Below are positions 12,689-20,057 of a stretch of DNA of 37,490 nt, piece by piece. Source of the stretch: a bacterium (GTDB lineage Bacteria > Patescibacteriota > Minisyncoccia > 2-02-FULL-40-12 > IGHO2-01-FULL-4-A); contig JAUYLN010000030.1 in assembly GCA_030698885.1 (NCBI GenBank), forward strand, positions 1 through 37,490. Reading direction: 5' to 3'. Position numbers and translations under genes: made by a program. The notes beneath the pieces were generated by a model. It did no database searches. It was given only the letters and a program-made list of their open reading frames with translations, and was not told where the DNA came from. Numbering within the stretch: position 1 is the stretch's first letter; every line of letters starts with the position of its first letter.

Positions 12689-14359
12689 TTGGCTGACGAC
12701 ACTCAATTTGATTTTTTCGGTAAACAAGATACGCCGTCATCTTCCGGCGGTGGAGGTTTGCCGCCCAACTTGCCTACCCGGCAATCGCCTGTCACTTCTT
12801 CCGGTCAAAGTATGGGCCAGAGCCAACAGCCATCTTTTTCAAGGCCTGATTTTGGTCCGCCTAAATTTTCTCCCCCTCCGGTAGCGGAGCTACCGTCTGT
12901 TCCAAAAATTTCTGAGAGGCCAATGCCTCCATCAATACCGCCAAGCAAGCCGGTTTTACAGACGCTTGCAGAACCACCGAAACCAAGTCAAATGACTTCA
13001 TCCCCTCCAGCTTCTAAGTATCCAATAGAGGTGGGGCCGCCACAAAAAGAAGGTGTTTCTAAAGAAGAACCAAAACCTCTGGCACAGGCCGAGCCTTTAA
13101 TATTGCGCTCGTCTATTCGTACCATGGCTGACGATGTTGCTGCTTTAAGGCGAGGACAGCCGACTGTAGGGGTAAAAACTGAAAAAATGGCGGAAACTCA
13201 ACCTAAAGAAATCAAAAAACAGCCTGGCCAACAGGTTTCGCGAGGAGGCGTTATGGATAATGTAGAGCTTGGAGAGCTTGAAAGAGCTAGGACCCTTGAA
13301 GGAGAGAAGGCCAAATCCTTCCGCTTAGTAAGGCCTAATAAGGGTGAAGATTTTGAGGAGGCGTCTTCTCCTCCCCCGCCTCAGGCACCAGCTGAGCCCG
13401 GTAAGACAAGAAGAGATTTTGCCATAACCGACCAAAAACCCGGAGAAGCTCCCGAGAGAACAGTCCGGGCCCCGGCATCGTCGTCTATATTTTCCGGATT
13501 CTCAAGATTTTTTAGATTTGCTAAAGGACAAAAACAACCTGAGTTGCCCACCGAGAGAGTCCCCGGAACTCCCCCTTCCGGCGTAAATGTCCCGGCTATT
13601 AAAAAATTACCGATTAGTCCCCGCTTAGCTATGGCCTTGGTGGGTGTTCTGGTTATTTTTGGGGCTGCTTGGTATTTCATAACCAAAGAACCTAATCAAG
13701 TCGTTCAGGTTGAAACCCCTACTCCCGAAGTAATAGAAACACCTTTTGATGACACTCCCCAGCCCACAAGTAGGCCGGAAACTGACCCTCTTGTTTCAGC
13801 ATTCGGAGAAATAGGAACTTTTGTGTTTCCATCAACGGCGGACCCCTTAAGTACATTTAATAATTTTGTTCAGTCAAGAACCTTAGATATACAGGAAGTA
13901 AAAATGTATAAAGTAGAGGATGAGACCGGAAGTCAATATAGTTTTAAGGACTTTCTTGCCAAGTTCCTCATACAAATTCCAGAAAATATTAGTGCCACGA
14001 TTGATTCAAGCGATTTCCTGGTAGTTATTTATAGGCCTGAAGTAAGTGGAGAGTTTAAGGCAGGTTTAATAGTACGCTCAAATGACAGTATTAAAACCGC
14101 TTCAGGCTTAAGAATCTGGGAAGGGACTTTATCTGAAGACTTCAACGATATGCTCGGGTTTAATACCCAGAATGCTGCTTCGGCCGGATTTCTGGATAAT
14201 GTTCACAACGGCGTATCAATACGCTACCGCAACTTCCCTACTCCTGCCGATACTATAGATTACGCGGTAATAACGTTGCCTACCGGAGCCAACTATCTGC
14301 TTATAATTAATTCAAAAGAAAGTGTTTATATGGCAATAGAGAAGTTATTAGGACTGTAA
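12689..14359 (+). CDS. Proline-rich single-pass membrane protein
   Basis: A 556-aa protein with a TTG start (MADDTQFDFF) and no SD. Residues 1-290 are low-complexity, rich in Pro, Ser, Gln and Lys, and should be a disordered cytoplasmic tail. One membrane span lies at about 313-333 (LAMALVGVLVIFGAAWYFI). After a Pro/Thr-rich linker, residues 370-556 form an extracytoplasmic globular domain without a recognised family (FLIQIPENISATID, VVIYRPEVSGEFKAGLIV, YAVITLPTGANYLLI). The layout is that of a surface-anchored protein found in many Patescibacteria. The TTG start directly follows the heptad array; the stop TAA opens the next array. Confidence 0.75.
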   Translation: MADDTQFDFFGKQDTPSSSGGGGLPPNLPTRQSPVTSSGQSMGQSQQPSFSRPDFGPPKFSPPPVAELPSVPKISERPMPPSIPPSKPVLQTLAEPPKPSQMTSSPPASKYPIEVGPPQKEGVSKEEPKPLAQAEPLILRSSIRTMADDVAALRRGQPTVGVKTEKMAETQPKEIKKQPGQQVSRGGVMDNVELGELERARTLEGEKAKSFRLVRPNKGEDFEEASSPPPPQAPAEPGKTRRDFAITDQKPGEAPERTVRAPASSSIFSGFSRFFRFAKGQKQPELPTERVPGTPPSGVNVPAIKKLPISPRLAMALVGVLVIFGAAWYFITKEPNQVVQVETPTPEVIETPFDDTPQPTSRPETDPLVSAFGEIGTFVFPSTADPLSTFNNFVQSRTLDIQEVKMYKVEDETGSQYSFKDFLAKFLIQIPENISATIDSSDFLVVIYRPEVSGEFKAGLIVRSNDSIKTASGLRIWEGTLSEDFNDMLGFNTQNAASAGFLDNVHNGVSIRYRNFPTPADTIDYAVITLPTGANYLLIINSKESVYMAIEKLLGL

Positions 14360-14391
14360 TTAGTAACTGGTAACTAGTAATTGGTAATAGT
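14357..14391 (+). repeat. Heptad array starting at a stop codon
   Basis: Five period-7 units (TAATTAG, TAACTGG, TAACTAG, TAATTGG, TAATAGT). The first TAA is the stop codon of the 12689 gene. Confidence 0.9.
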
Positions 14392-14396
14392 AAACT

Positions 14397-14420
14397 AAAC
14401 CCGCTGTGAGGCGGGTTTTT
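14397..14420 (+). terminator. Terminator of the 12689 gene
   Basis: AAACCCGC pairs with GCGGGTTT around TGTGAG, and more T residues follow. Confidence 0.9.
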
Positions 14421-14422
14421 AG

Positions 14423-14431
14423 TTATCCACA
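14423..14431 (+). promoter_or_regulatory. DnaA-box match
   Basis: TTATCCACA matches the consensus DnaA box exactly; a weaker match (CTATCCACT) lies at 14443-14451, overlapping the next promoter. Two sites without dnaA, dnaN or an AT-rich unwinding region do not make an origin. Confidence 0.4.
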
Positions 14432-14439
14432 GAAACTTA

Positions 14440-14467
14440 TTGCTATCCACTTTCGTCATGATAGAAT
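14440..14467 (+). promoter_or_regulatory. Promoter of a short RNA
   Basis: TTGCTA and TAGAAT with a 16-base spacer and extended -10 (TGA before TAGAAT). No open reading frame with an SD follows; hairpins do. Confidence 0.6.
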
Positions 14468-14473
14468 GAAGGC

Positions 14474-14595
14474 AGTACCTTCAGATTGCTGGTCAGATTT
14501 ATACCCCTCTTTGGGGATGACTGGCATCAATTTTTTTAGCTGAGGGGTTAAAAGCTTCACAACAACGTAGACGGGGCTTTTTAACCCCTCTTTTT
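14474..14595 (+). ncRNA. Short RNA with two hairpin/T-tracts
   Basis: A promoter-driven transcript of about 120 nt without a coding frame. After a small hairpin (GAAGG/CCTTC), a first hairpin runs from ATTG (14485) through CTGGTCA/TGACTGG and CCCC/GGGG to CAAT, then T7 (14531-14537). A second, stronger hairpin pairs GAGGGGTTAAAAGC (14542-14555) with GCTTTTTAACCCCTC (14576-14590, one bulged T), then T5. ACCCCTC at 14503-14509 can alternatively pair with GAGGGGT at 14542-14548, which would break both hairpins. It is either an independent small RNA with tandem terminators or an attenuator-type leader reading toward E2 and dksA. No known riboswitch is recognised. Confidence 0.55.
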
Positions 14596-14605
14596 CGTTT
14601 CTTAG

Positions 14606-14950
14606 TAGGAGAGCAGGATTCTAACTTTCATCAAGTTGAGAGGTCCGAAAATGAGATGATTTCTGAGGAGATTCTATGGGCGGGCTACGCACCGCCCATA
14701 AGAAACTTCTCCTGGAAGGCGCGACCTGCCTGCCGGCAGGCAGGCGACGAAAACGTGGTTTAAACCACATTGAGGAGGATCAACGACGAAAGCATCCATT
14801 TTCGGACTTCCCTTCGGGCGGAGTGAATTCGAGCAAACTTCTTTGTCGCTCGTCGCTCACGTACATTAAAGTACGTATCACTCCTCGCTTCGCGAATCCT
14901 GCCCGAATTCGCTCCGCTCAAGTGATGCTAGTTCGAATCCTGCTCTCCTA
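14606..14950 (+). ncRNA. Structured RNA candidate E2
   Basis: A 345-nt element without a credible gene, closed by a perfect 16-pair helix between its ends (14606-14621 and 14935-14950). Inside: GTCCGAAAATG (14643-14653) with CATTTTCGGAC (14797-14807); the E1-like core AGGAGA/TCTCCT, loop TTC opposite AGAAACT, stem TATGGGCGG/CCGCCCATA and loop GCTACGCA (14666-14713); a 20-base palindrome CCTGCCTGCCGGCAGGCAGG (14725-14744); GTGGTTTAAACCAC; a 16-pair helix with two wobbles (14816-14831 with 14904-14919); and ACGTAC/GTACGT. The 3' end, GTTCGAATCCTGC, looks like a tRNA T arm. It lacks the signatures of RNase P RNA, tmRNA, SRP RNA and group I/II introns that I know. Confidence 0.6.
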
Positions 14951-15010
14951 GGAGGATAGGATTTAAACTTGCATCGGTCTGAGAAGTTAAAACTATACTC
15001 CCCTACTTCC

Positions 15011-15040
15011 TTGTAATTTCATTAATGATTGTGATAGAGT
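15011..15040 (+). promoter_or_regulatory. Candidate dksA-like promoter
   Basis: TTGTAA and TAGAGT with an 18-base spacer and an extended -10 (TGA before TAGAGT), about 50 bases before the ATG. Confidence 0.5.
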
Positions 15041-15091
15041 TATTGTTTGGTTTTAGTTAGTAGGGTTATTTATAATTTATTTAAATTATTT

Positions 15092-15466
15092 ATGGAAAAA
15101 GGAGAATTGCAAAAATTATTAAAAAATCTTGAAGGAGAACAAAAAAGGCTTAAAGGAGAGCTGGGCCTTATCGCCGACGAAAACCCGGAGATAAAAGGAG
15201 ATTATAAGGCTCATTTTCATAAGCCGGACTCTTCAGACACCGCAGATGAGAAGGCTCAAAGTGTTACTGAATACGAAAGAGAGAGGGCCATGGAACAGGA
15301 CATGGAGCAGAGGCTGAAAGAAGTTACCGAAACTATAGAAAAAATAAAAAAGGGCGAATACGGTGTCTGCGCTAATTGCAGTACAACTATACAGCCAAAA
15401 CGCTTAGAAGCTATACCAACAGCCAGGCTATGTATTAATTGTGCAGAAAAGGCGTCTTTAATTTAA
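15092..15466 (+). CDS. DksA/TraR-family zinc-finger regulator
   Basis: A 124-aa protein with an N-terminal helical hairpin (residues 1-85, coiled-coil) and a C4 zinc finger: C93 and C96 in YGVCANCSTTI, C114 and C117 in RLCINCAEK, with the family's RLEAIPTA between. DksA relatives enter the RNA polymerase secondary channel to modulate initiation, usually with ppGpp. The Asp pair at the coiled-coil tip that marks true DksA is not obvious here, so a general TraR/DksA label is safer. ATG at 15092 is chosen because the frame upstream (MVLVSRVIYN) is not family-like. No SD. comM follows after 33 bases. Confidence 0.88.
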   Translation: MEKGELQKLLKNLEGEQKRLKGELGLIADENPEIKGDYKAHFHKPDSSDTADEKAQSVTEYERERAMEQDMEQRLKEVTETIEKIKKGEYGVCANCSTTIQPKRLEAIPTARLCINCAEKASLI

Positions 15467-15499
15467 CTATTTTTTGGGGAGGGCAAATTTATTTTATCT

Positions 15500-17047
15500 G
15501 TGAGCTCAATAAGACTATTTTCAGCTGCCCTCATGGGTTTAGATGCCTTTCCTGTTGAGGTTGAGGTAGATTCAAGTCCCGGACTGCACTCTTTTAGCAT
15601 CGTCGGATTGCCTGATAAAAGCGTTGATGAATCTAAGGATCGTATTGCATCCGCTATTAAAAATAGCGGATTTATTGCGCCAATAAAGAAAAATAAAAGA
15701 ATAATTGTTAATCTTGCTCCGGCAGATATAAAAAAAGAGGGTTCTTCATATGACCTGCCGATTGCCCTTGGTTATCTTTTAACGACCTCTCAAGTCAATT
15801 TTGAAGCAACTGACGCTATTCTAATCGGCGAGTTGTCGCTTGATGGTTCGTTGAAAAAAGTTAACGGTATTCTTCCAATAGCAGTCATGGCTAAAGAGCA
15901 GGGGTTTAAAAGGTTGATACTCCCCCGCGAAAATGCAGCAGAGGCTTCTTTTGTGTCCGGCGTGGATATTATAGGCGCATCAAATATTTTAGAAGTTTCG
16001 GACTATTTAAGCGGAAAAAAGGTTATTGAACCGGAGCTAAGGGCTGATTATGAAAGTTTCTCAAGAAATCAGGAAGTCGGAGATGGCCTTGATGTGTCTC
16101 AAATTAGAGGCCAGGAAAGTGCAAAAAGAGCATTAATCATTGCCGCGGCCGGAGCCCATAATATATTGATGAGTGGCTCTCCCGGTGCCGGCAAAACTCT
16201 TTTAGCAAGAGCTTTGGCCGGAATATTGCCTGACATGAATCATGATGAAGCCCTTGAAGTTACCAAGATATACAGTGTATCGGGGTTGGTCAAAGACCAG
16301 CCTATAATAATCAGAAGGCCATTTAGAAATCCCCATCATACGACATCGGCCGTTGCCGTAACAGGAGGCGGGACCTGGCCAAAGCCGGGCGAGATAACCT
16401 TGGCTCACCGTGGAGTGCTGTTTCTTGATGAACTGCCGGAATTTCCCCGCAATGTTCTTGAGGCATTGCGTCAGCCCCTTGAAGGCGGTCAGGTGGTTGT
16501 TTCTCGGGCCGCGGGCTCGGTTAAGTTTCCGGCCAAGTTTATGCTTGTTGCGGCTATGAACCCATGCCCTTGCGGTAATTTTGGTGATGAAAAATTAGCC
16601 TGTATTTGCAGTGCTAATTCAGTTTATAAATATAACAAAAAGGTATCCGGTCCCCTGCTTGACCGTATAGATATTCAGATAAACATTTCGCGTGAAACAT
16701 ATGACAAAATGACCGGTCCTGCTCGAGGCGAAACCGGTGAGTCAATTCGCCAGACGGTAAAAAAGGCCAGAGAGGTACAGGCAAAGCGTTTTGCCGGCTC
16801 TGCTACTTTGACCAATTCCGAGATGGGTATTAAGGAAATAGGCAAATTCTGTGTTCTTACAAATGATGCCGAATTGTTGCTGAAGGAAGCTTTTGTATCG
16901 TACAATCTTTCCGGTCGTGGCTATCACAAAATATTGAAAGTCGCGAGAACGATAGCTGATTTAGACAGCGTAGACATTATTGGAGCTAACCATATTGCAG
17001 AGGCCATTGGTTATAAAGTAAAACCGACCACAGAGGGGGTCGCCTAG
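15500..17047 (+). CDS. comM: Mg-chelatase-like AAA+ ATPase ComM/YifB
   Basis: A 515-aa hexameric helicase-like ATPase that promotes branch migration during natural transformation; Patescibacteria often carry com genes. The N-terminal ChlI-like domain (SIVGLPDKSVDESKDRI, APADIKKEGSSYDLPIALG) is followed by the AAA+ core with Walker A SGSPGAGKT near residue 224, FRNPHHTTS, Walker B FLDELPEF near 307 and arginine-containing GPLLDRIDIQ. The zinc-binding-like cysteines MNPCPCGNFG...CICS are present. The C-terminal lid has LSGRGYHKILKVARTIADL. GTG start; a purine-rich GGGGAGG lies too far upstream to be a clear SD. Ends at a strong terminator. Confidence 0.95.
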   Translation: MSSIRLFSAALMGLDAFPVEVEVDSSPGLHSFSIVGLPDKSVDESKDRIASAIKNSGFIAPIKKNKRIIVNLAPADIKKEGSSYDLPIALGYLLTTSQVNFEATDAILIGELSLDGSLKKVNGILPIAVMAKEQGFKRLILPRENAAEASFVSGVDIIGASNILEVSDYLSGKKVIEPELRADYESFSRNQEVGDGLDVSQIRGQESAKRALIIAAAGAHNILMSGSPGAGKTLLARALAGILPDMNHDEALEVTKIYSVSGLVKDQPIIIRRPFRNPHHTTSAVAVTGGGTWPKPGEITLAHRGVLFLDELPEFPRNVLEALRQPLEGGQVVVSRAAGSVKFPAKFMLVAAMNPCPCGNFGDEKLACICSANSVYKYNKKVSGPLLDRIDIQINISRETYDKMTGPARGETGESIRQTVKKAREVQAKRFAGSATLTNSEMGIKEIGKFCVLTNDAELLLKEAFVSYNLSGRGYHKILKVARTIADLDSVDIIGANHIAEAIGYKVKPTTEGVA

Positions 17048-17064
17048 ATTAAGGATTAAGATAT

Positions 17065-17098
17065 AAAAAATGCCCCCGCCTAGGCGGGGGCATTTTTT
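17065..17098. terminator. Bidirectional terminator between comM and the peptidase gene
   Basis: A near-perfect hairpin centred on CCGCCTAGGCGG, with A6 on the left and T6 on the right. It serves comM directly and can serve the minus-strand gene ending at 17160. Confidence 0.95.
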
Positions 17099-17143
17099 AT
17101 TGGGAGGATGTTTCGTGAGAAACCCCTTAGCTTCTTATTTTTC

Positions 17144-17171
17144 CTATACTCACTACTCACTAGTATCTAGC
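17144..17171. repeat. Heptad array over the stop codon of the peptidase gene
   Basis: Period-7 units CTATACT, CACTACT, CACTAGT, ATCTAGC. On the minus strand the stop codon TAG (17160-17162) lies inside the array. Confidence 0.75.
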
Positions 17172-18353
17172 CAATGGATTTTTTGCTCCGTGTACTTCAA
17201 AGTGGAGGTGGCATCCCGTAGAACGGCCGGTAGTTCCCATTAGGGCTATTAACTCTCCTTTCTCAACTGATTCACCGGAAGACACATATATTTTACTCAA
17301 GTGGGCGTATAGTGTTTCTGTACTGTTTGGATGTAGAAGTCTTATGAATAAACCGAAACCGCCATTCCAGCCGGAAGTCCTTACCAGGTCAACGGTTCCT
17401 GATGAAGCGGCATAGATGCCTGTTCCGCAGGAGTTAGCTATGTCAACACCATTCCTGCCATGAATTCGGCCCCAATTATAACCGGTTGTCGGTTGGGCGA
17501 AGTATCCCCCAAGATCAGGCAAGTACGCGAATCTGGTAACGCTAGCAGCTGCAGTTGCTGTTCCCGAAGAAGTCTTTAAGGTGCCGCCGGGTATTATTAA
17601 TTCCTGGCCAATTTTAAGTTGGTCAATTTTGGGTAATAGGTTGTAGGATAGTATTTTCTCTTGTTCCACGCCATATTTTTTAGATATGGAGCTTAGCGTA
17701 TCTCCGCTTTTTACTGTATGTAAAATACCGGTAATCGGTGGTATTTTAAGTTCAGTTCCAGGTTTTAAGTAATTTATATTTGTTAAATTATTAGCCCAAA
17801 CAATAGTATTAACGCTGACGCCATAGTCCTCGGCAATAAAAGAGAGGGTATCTCCCTCTTGTACTGCGTAAATAGATATTTGACTGCTTGTGCCTGTAAG
17901 CTGTTTTGATAATTCGGCGGTGTCCGTATCTACGGAATTATATGAAACTATGGAATTATCCTGAATTGTAGCAAGGGTCTGTCTATTTATGGTTACGCCT
18001 TCTCCGTTGGCGGAGTAATTCTGTGTATATAAGCTATTTATTTCAGCCAGTTGAGCTGACGTAGGTCTTATGATTGATGCGGCAGTTTCGTCTATATATT
18101 TAGTAAAAAGAGCACCCAAGATGCTCTTTTGTCCTTCTGACGGCGAACCTTTAATAGCTAAAAAACTGATGACTAAAATAAAAACGAAGAAAAAGCCGAA
18201 CCTGTCGCCTTTTAATTTCTTAAATATTATGCCCGTCTTTTCAGTTATTTTCCGGAGTAAACCACCATTGGGGCTTGTGTCGGGAATGTCCATTTGTTTA
18301 TTAATTACTGGATATATCCAATAAAACAACCTTCCGAAGAAGGTATTATTCAT
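17160..18353 (-). CDS. Membrane-anchored LysM/M23 peptidoglycan endopeptidase
   Basis: A 397-aa protein for cell-wall hydrolysis. A membrane span lies at residues 52-68 (FGFFFVFILVISFLAIK), so the rest is extracytoplasmic. Two LysM domains (about 161-206 and 210-256) bind glycan, each with the GDTLS motif. The M23 metallopeptidase domain fills 288-397: the zinc ligands are H298 and D304 (HGRNGVD), the HLH motif at 382-384, and the YAH histidine at 351, all present, so it should be active. ATG at 18353 is preferred over the TTG nine codons upstream because AGGA sits six bases before it. It ends in a heptad array. Confidence 0.93.
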   Translation of the reverse strand: MNNTFFGRLFYWIYPVINKQMDIPDTSPNGGLLRKITEKTGIIFKKLKGDRFGFFFVFILVISFLAIKGSPSEGQKSILGALFTKYIDETAASIIRPTSAQLAEINSLYTQNYSANGEGVTINRQTLATIQDNSIVSYNSVDTDTAELSKQLTGTSSQISIYAVQEGDTLSFIAEDYGVSVNTIVWANNLTNINYLKPGTELKIPPITGILHTVKSGDTLSSISKKYGVEQEKILSYNLLPKIDQLKIGQELIIPGGTLKTSSGTATAAASVTRFAYLPDLGGYFAQPTTGYNWGRIHGRNGVDIANSCGTGIYAASSGTVDLVRTSGWNGGFGLFIRLLHPNSTETLYAHLSKIYVSSGESVEKGELIALMGTTGRSTGCHLHFEVHGAKNPLARY

Positions 18354-18413
18354 GTTATTCCTGTGAAGGGTATAAGTCAATAGGAGATGTGAACAGGGGG
18401 TGGGTAAAAGCAG

Positions 18414-18441
18414 TAAGTATTAAGGGGTAAGTATTAAGTAT
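18414..18441 (+). repeat. Heptad array upstream of the peptidase gene
   Basis: Four period-7 units, TAAGTAT three times and TAAGGGG once, in the spacer between the two minus-strand genes. The adjoining GGCGGGGTTTCGCGGG stretch is GC-rich. Confidence 0.85.
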
Positions 18442-18465
18442 AAAACAGGCGGGGTTTCGCGGGAA

Positions 18466-18495
18466 ACAAAAAAAACAGCCAGATTAGGGCTGTTT
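18466..18495 (-). terminator. Terminator of the 18494 gene
   Basis: On the minus strand AAACAGCC pairs with GGCTGTTT and a run of T follows. It overlaps the stop codon of the 18494 gene. Confidence 0.85.
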
Positions 18496-19417
18496 AGTCT
18501 TTTTTTAACTCATCATTTATTATTCTGATTAATTTGTCAGGGCTTAAAGAGCTACCTGTAATTCTGGGGCTGCCACCGATTGTTGAGCTACCACCCCAGG
18601 TATCATTCACGCATTCTTCTTTATTCAGGCGATCTATTACCCTCAAAACATCAAAGGGAATACATTCCGAGGCTCTGCCAATACTATAAGACCATTTGCC
18701 ATCATCTCTCTCACGAGCAGAGACAAATGCTCTTATGCCATCGCTAAAAGCGCCTTGCCTCCCCTGGTTGCCGATTTCCTCAATCAATGACCAGCCTTGG
18801 CCACCACCTATTATTTTGTATCTTGTATCTAGCGGGAGATCTTTTCCGTCGCCGATTATATGTTTCTCAATTCTAGTACAGACATCGGTGACTACATTAA
18901 TAAAAGAATCTGCATCCCTCAAATCGATTGCCCCGCCAAATCTAAATCTACGGTATGGTTCCATGACCCATGCCAGCTGTCTTTGTATTGGAACGTCAAC
19001 CGAAAGGGGATACATGCCGGCAGTGGTATCCATTATTTCAGCCACATCAACCAATCTATTTAGGCATGGATTTATCATTGATTCAGCTATAAAGTTATGG
19101 CTCAACAGATACCAACTTAAGCACACATCTTCATCGCAGTCATTTGTCCAAACATGGGCCATCGGACCATTTTCATTTCTGAATAGTCTGAATAGTCCCA
19201 GGCGTATCAGTAGATGTATCTGTGCACATGTAGCCCTTGTTTCAAGCCGGCTTACTCCCTCGTGGTGGTTAAAGTTTGCGTATGGGCCCTTTGTATTAAG
19301 TCTTGGCCTTTCAGCAACATAGCCATCTATAGCTATAGAAAAATTGGGCTTAGTTTCGGTAAATTCTTCCCAGGAAATAGGCTTATCATTAGGTCGCATT
19401 TTTAGTTCAACAGGCAT
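18494..19417 (-). CDS. Conserved-looking protein with an NHHEG metal-type motif
   Basis: A 307-aa soluble protein. IDGY (30-33), NHHEG (50-54) and NDCDED (92-97) are spaced like metal-binding motifs of DHH-type phosphoesterases, and GGGQGWSLIEEIG in the C-terminal half looks like a substrate loop. I read it as a possible metal-dependent hydrolase; a firm family assignment is not possible by eye. It is strongly signalled on the minus strand: a TTGACA/TATAAT promoter, GGAGG seven bases before the ATG, and an overlapping terminator. Codon use is richer in C and G than in core genes, compatible with horizontal origin. No membrane or signal segment. Confidence 0.75.
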   Translation of the reverse strand: MPVELKMRPNDKPISWEEFTETKPNFSIAIDGYVAERPRLNTKGPYANFNHHEGVSRLETRATCAQIHLLIRLGLFRLFRNENGPMAHVWTNDCDEDVCLSWYLLSHNFIAESMINPCLNRLVDVAEIMDTTAGMYPLSVDVPIQRQLAWVMEPYRRFRFGGAIDLRDADSFINVVTDVCTRIEKHIIGDGKDLPLDTRYKIIGGGQGWSLIEEIGNQGRQGAFSDGIRAFVSARERDDGKWSYSIGRASECIPFDVLRVIDRLNKEECVNDTWGGSSTIGGSPRITGSSLSPDKLIRIINDELKKD

Positions 19418-19450
19418 CTAAAGCCTCCGATTTTATAGAGCTTTGACTAA

Positions 19451-19477
19451 ATTATAATTAAACCTGTAAGATGTCAA
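19451..19477 (-). promoter_or_regulatory. Consensus promoter of the 18494 gene
   Basis: TTGACA (plus-strand TGTCAA, 19472-19477) and TATAAT (ATTATA, 19451-19456) are both perfect. The spacer is 15 bases, slightly short. Confidence 0.75.
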
Positions 19478-19514
19478 TAATAAAAAGACTTCTATTTTTT
19501 GATACAAAAAATGA

Positions 19515-19973
19515 ATGAGCACAAAAGACTTGGGCAATCTCGCGGAGAATATTGCGGCCAGATACCTTGAGGAAGGGGGATATGAGATATTAGATAAAAA
19601 TTACGAAAAGGCGTGGGGGGAAATAGACATAATAGCCAAATATCAAAGATCAAATATCAAAAATCAAAATTTTGGTGTCCCGCTGGACGGGACGGCTAAA
19701 AAGGATGATGATGATGCTAAGGTAGCAGATGGTGATGATGATAAAACCATCATCTTTGTTGAGGTAAAGGCAAATAGGTCGGATTTTGCTGGTGATTTTG
19801 CTCCAGAAGAAAGAGTTAATGCACATAAGCTGGCGAAAATAGCTAAGGTCGCACAGTTCTATATGGATAACGAATTTGAGGGGCAGGATTTAGAGTGGAG
19901 GATAGATGCCATATCCGTTGTTTTTGATGAGCAAAATAAAAAAGCGAAGATTAAACACTTTAAAAACATATAA
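19515..19973 (+). CDS. yraN: YraN/UPF0102 endonuclease-like protein
   Basis: A 152-aa member of the YraN (UPF0102) family, which has a restriction-endonuclease-like fold and is often tied to DNA uptake or recombination genes. Family marks: GNLAENIAARYLEEGGY at the N terminus, WGEIDIIAK near residue 35-43, and FVEVKAN at about 75-81 (the E-x-K half). Between the two catalytic parts, where the family normally has a short turn, there are about 30 extra residues: a heptad-array part (KYQRSNIKNQN), a palindrome-encoded part (GVPLDGTAK) and an Asp-rich stretch from GAT repeats. No SD. The catalytic residues remain, so it is probably active. Confidence 0.88.
   Translation: MSTKDLGNLAENIAARYLEEGGYEILDKNYEKAWGEIDIIAKYQRSNIKNQNFGVPLDGTAKKDDDDAKVADGDDDKTIIFVEVKANRSDFAGDFAPEERVNAHKLAKIAKVAQFYMDNEFEGQDLEWRIDAISVVFDEQNKKAKIKHFKNI
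19637..19693 (+). repeat. Heptad array plus palindrome inside yraN
   Basis: Five period-7 units (CAAATAT, CAAAGAT, CAAATAT, CAAAAAT, CAAAATT; 19637-19671) are followed by the palindrome GTCCCG/CGGGAC with loop CTGGA (19677-19693). GAT triplets follow to about 19745. Confidence 0.88.
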
Positions 19974-19995
19974 TCACTGATTGGTCAATATTTTA

Positions 19996-20024
19996 TTGCT
20001 TACAAAACGAGCGTATGCTGATTT
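19996..20024 (+). promoter_or_regulatory. Candidate promoter of the 20058 gene
   Basis: TTGCTT and TGATTT with a 17-base spacer and an extended -10 (TGC). The gene has a clear SD. Confidence 0.45.
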
Positions 20025-20057
20025 AAAAGCTTTTTAATAAATTAGCTGGAGAACAAT

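Noticed and set aside
14423-14451. Replication origin
   Set aside because: Only one perfect DnaA box, no dnaA/dnaN neighbours and no AT-rich unwinding region.
14606-14950. E2 as tmRNA, RNase P RNA, SRP RNA or a group I/II intron
   Set aside because: The signature blocks of these RNAs were looked for by eye and not found, and no tag frame or intron open frame exists. A covariance search would decide.
14676-14951. Open frame across E2
   Set aside because: It encodes palindromes and low-complexity peptide; the DNA is better explained by RNA structure.
18120-18146. Hairpin AGAGCA/TGCTCT with T-run inside the M23 peptidase gene
   Set aside because: Short six-pair stem within coding sequence; probably chance.
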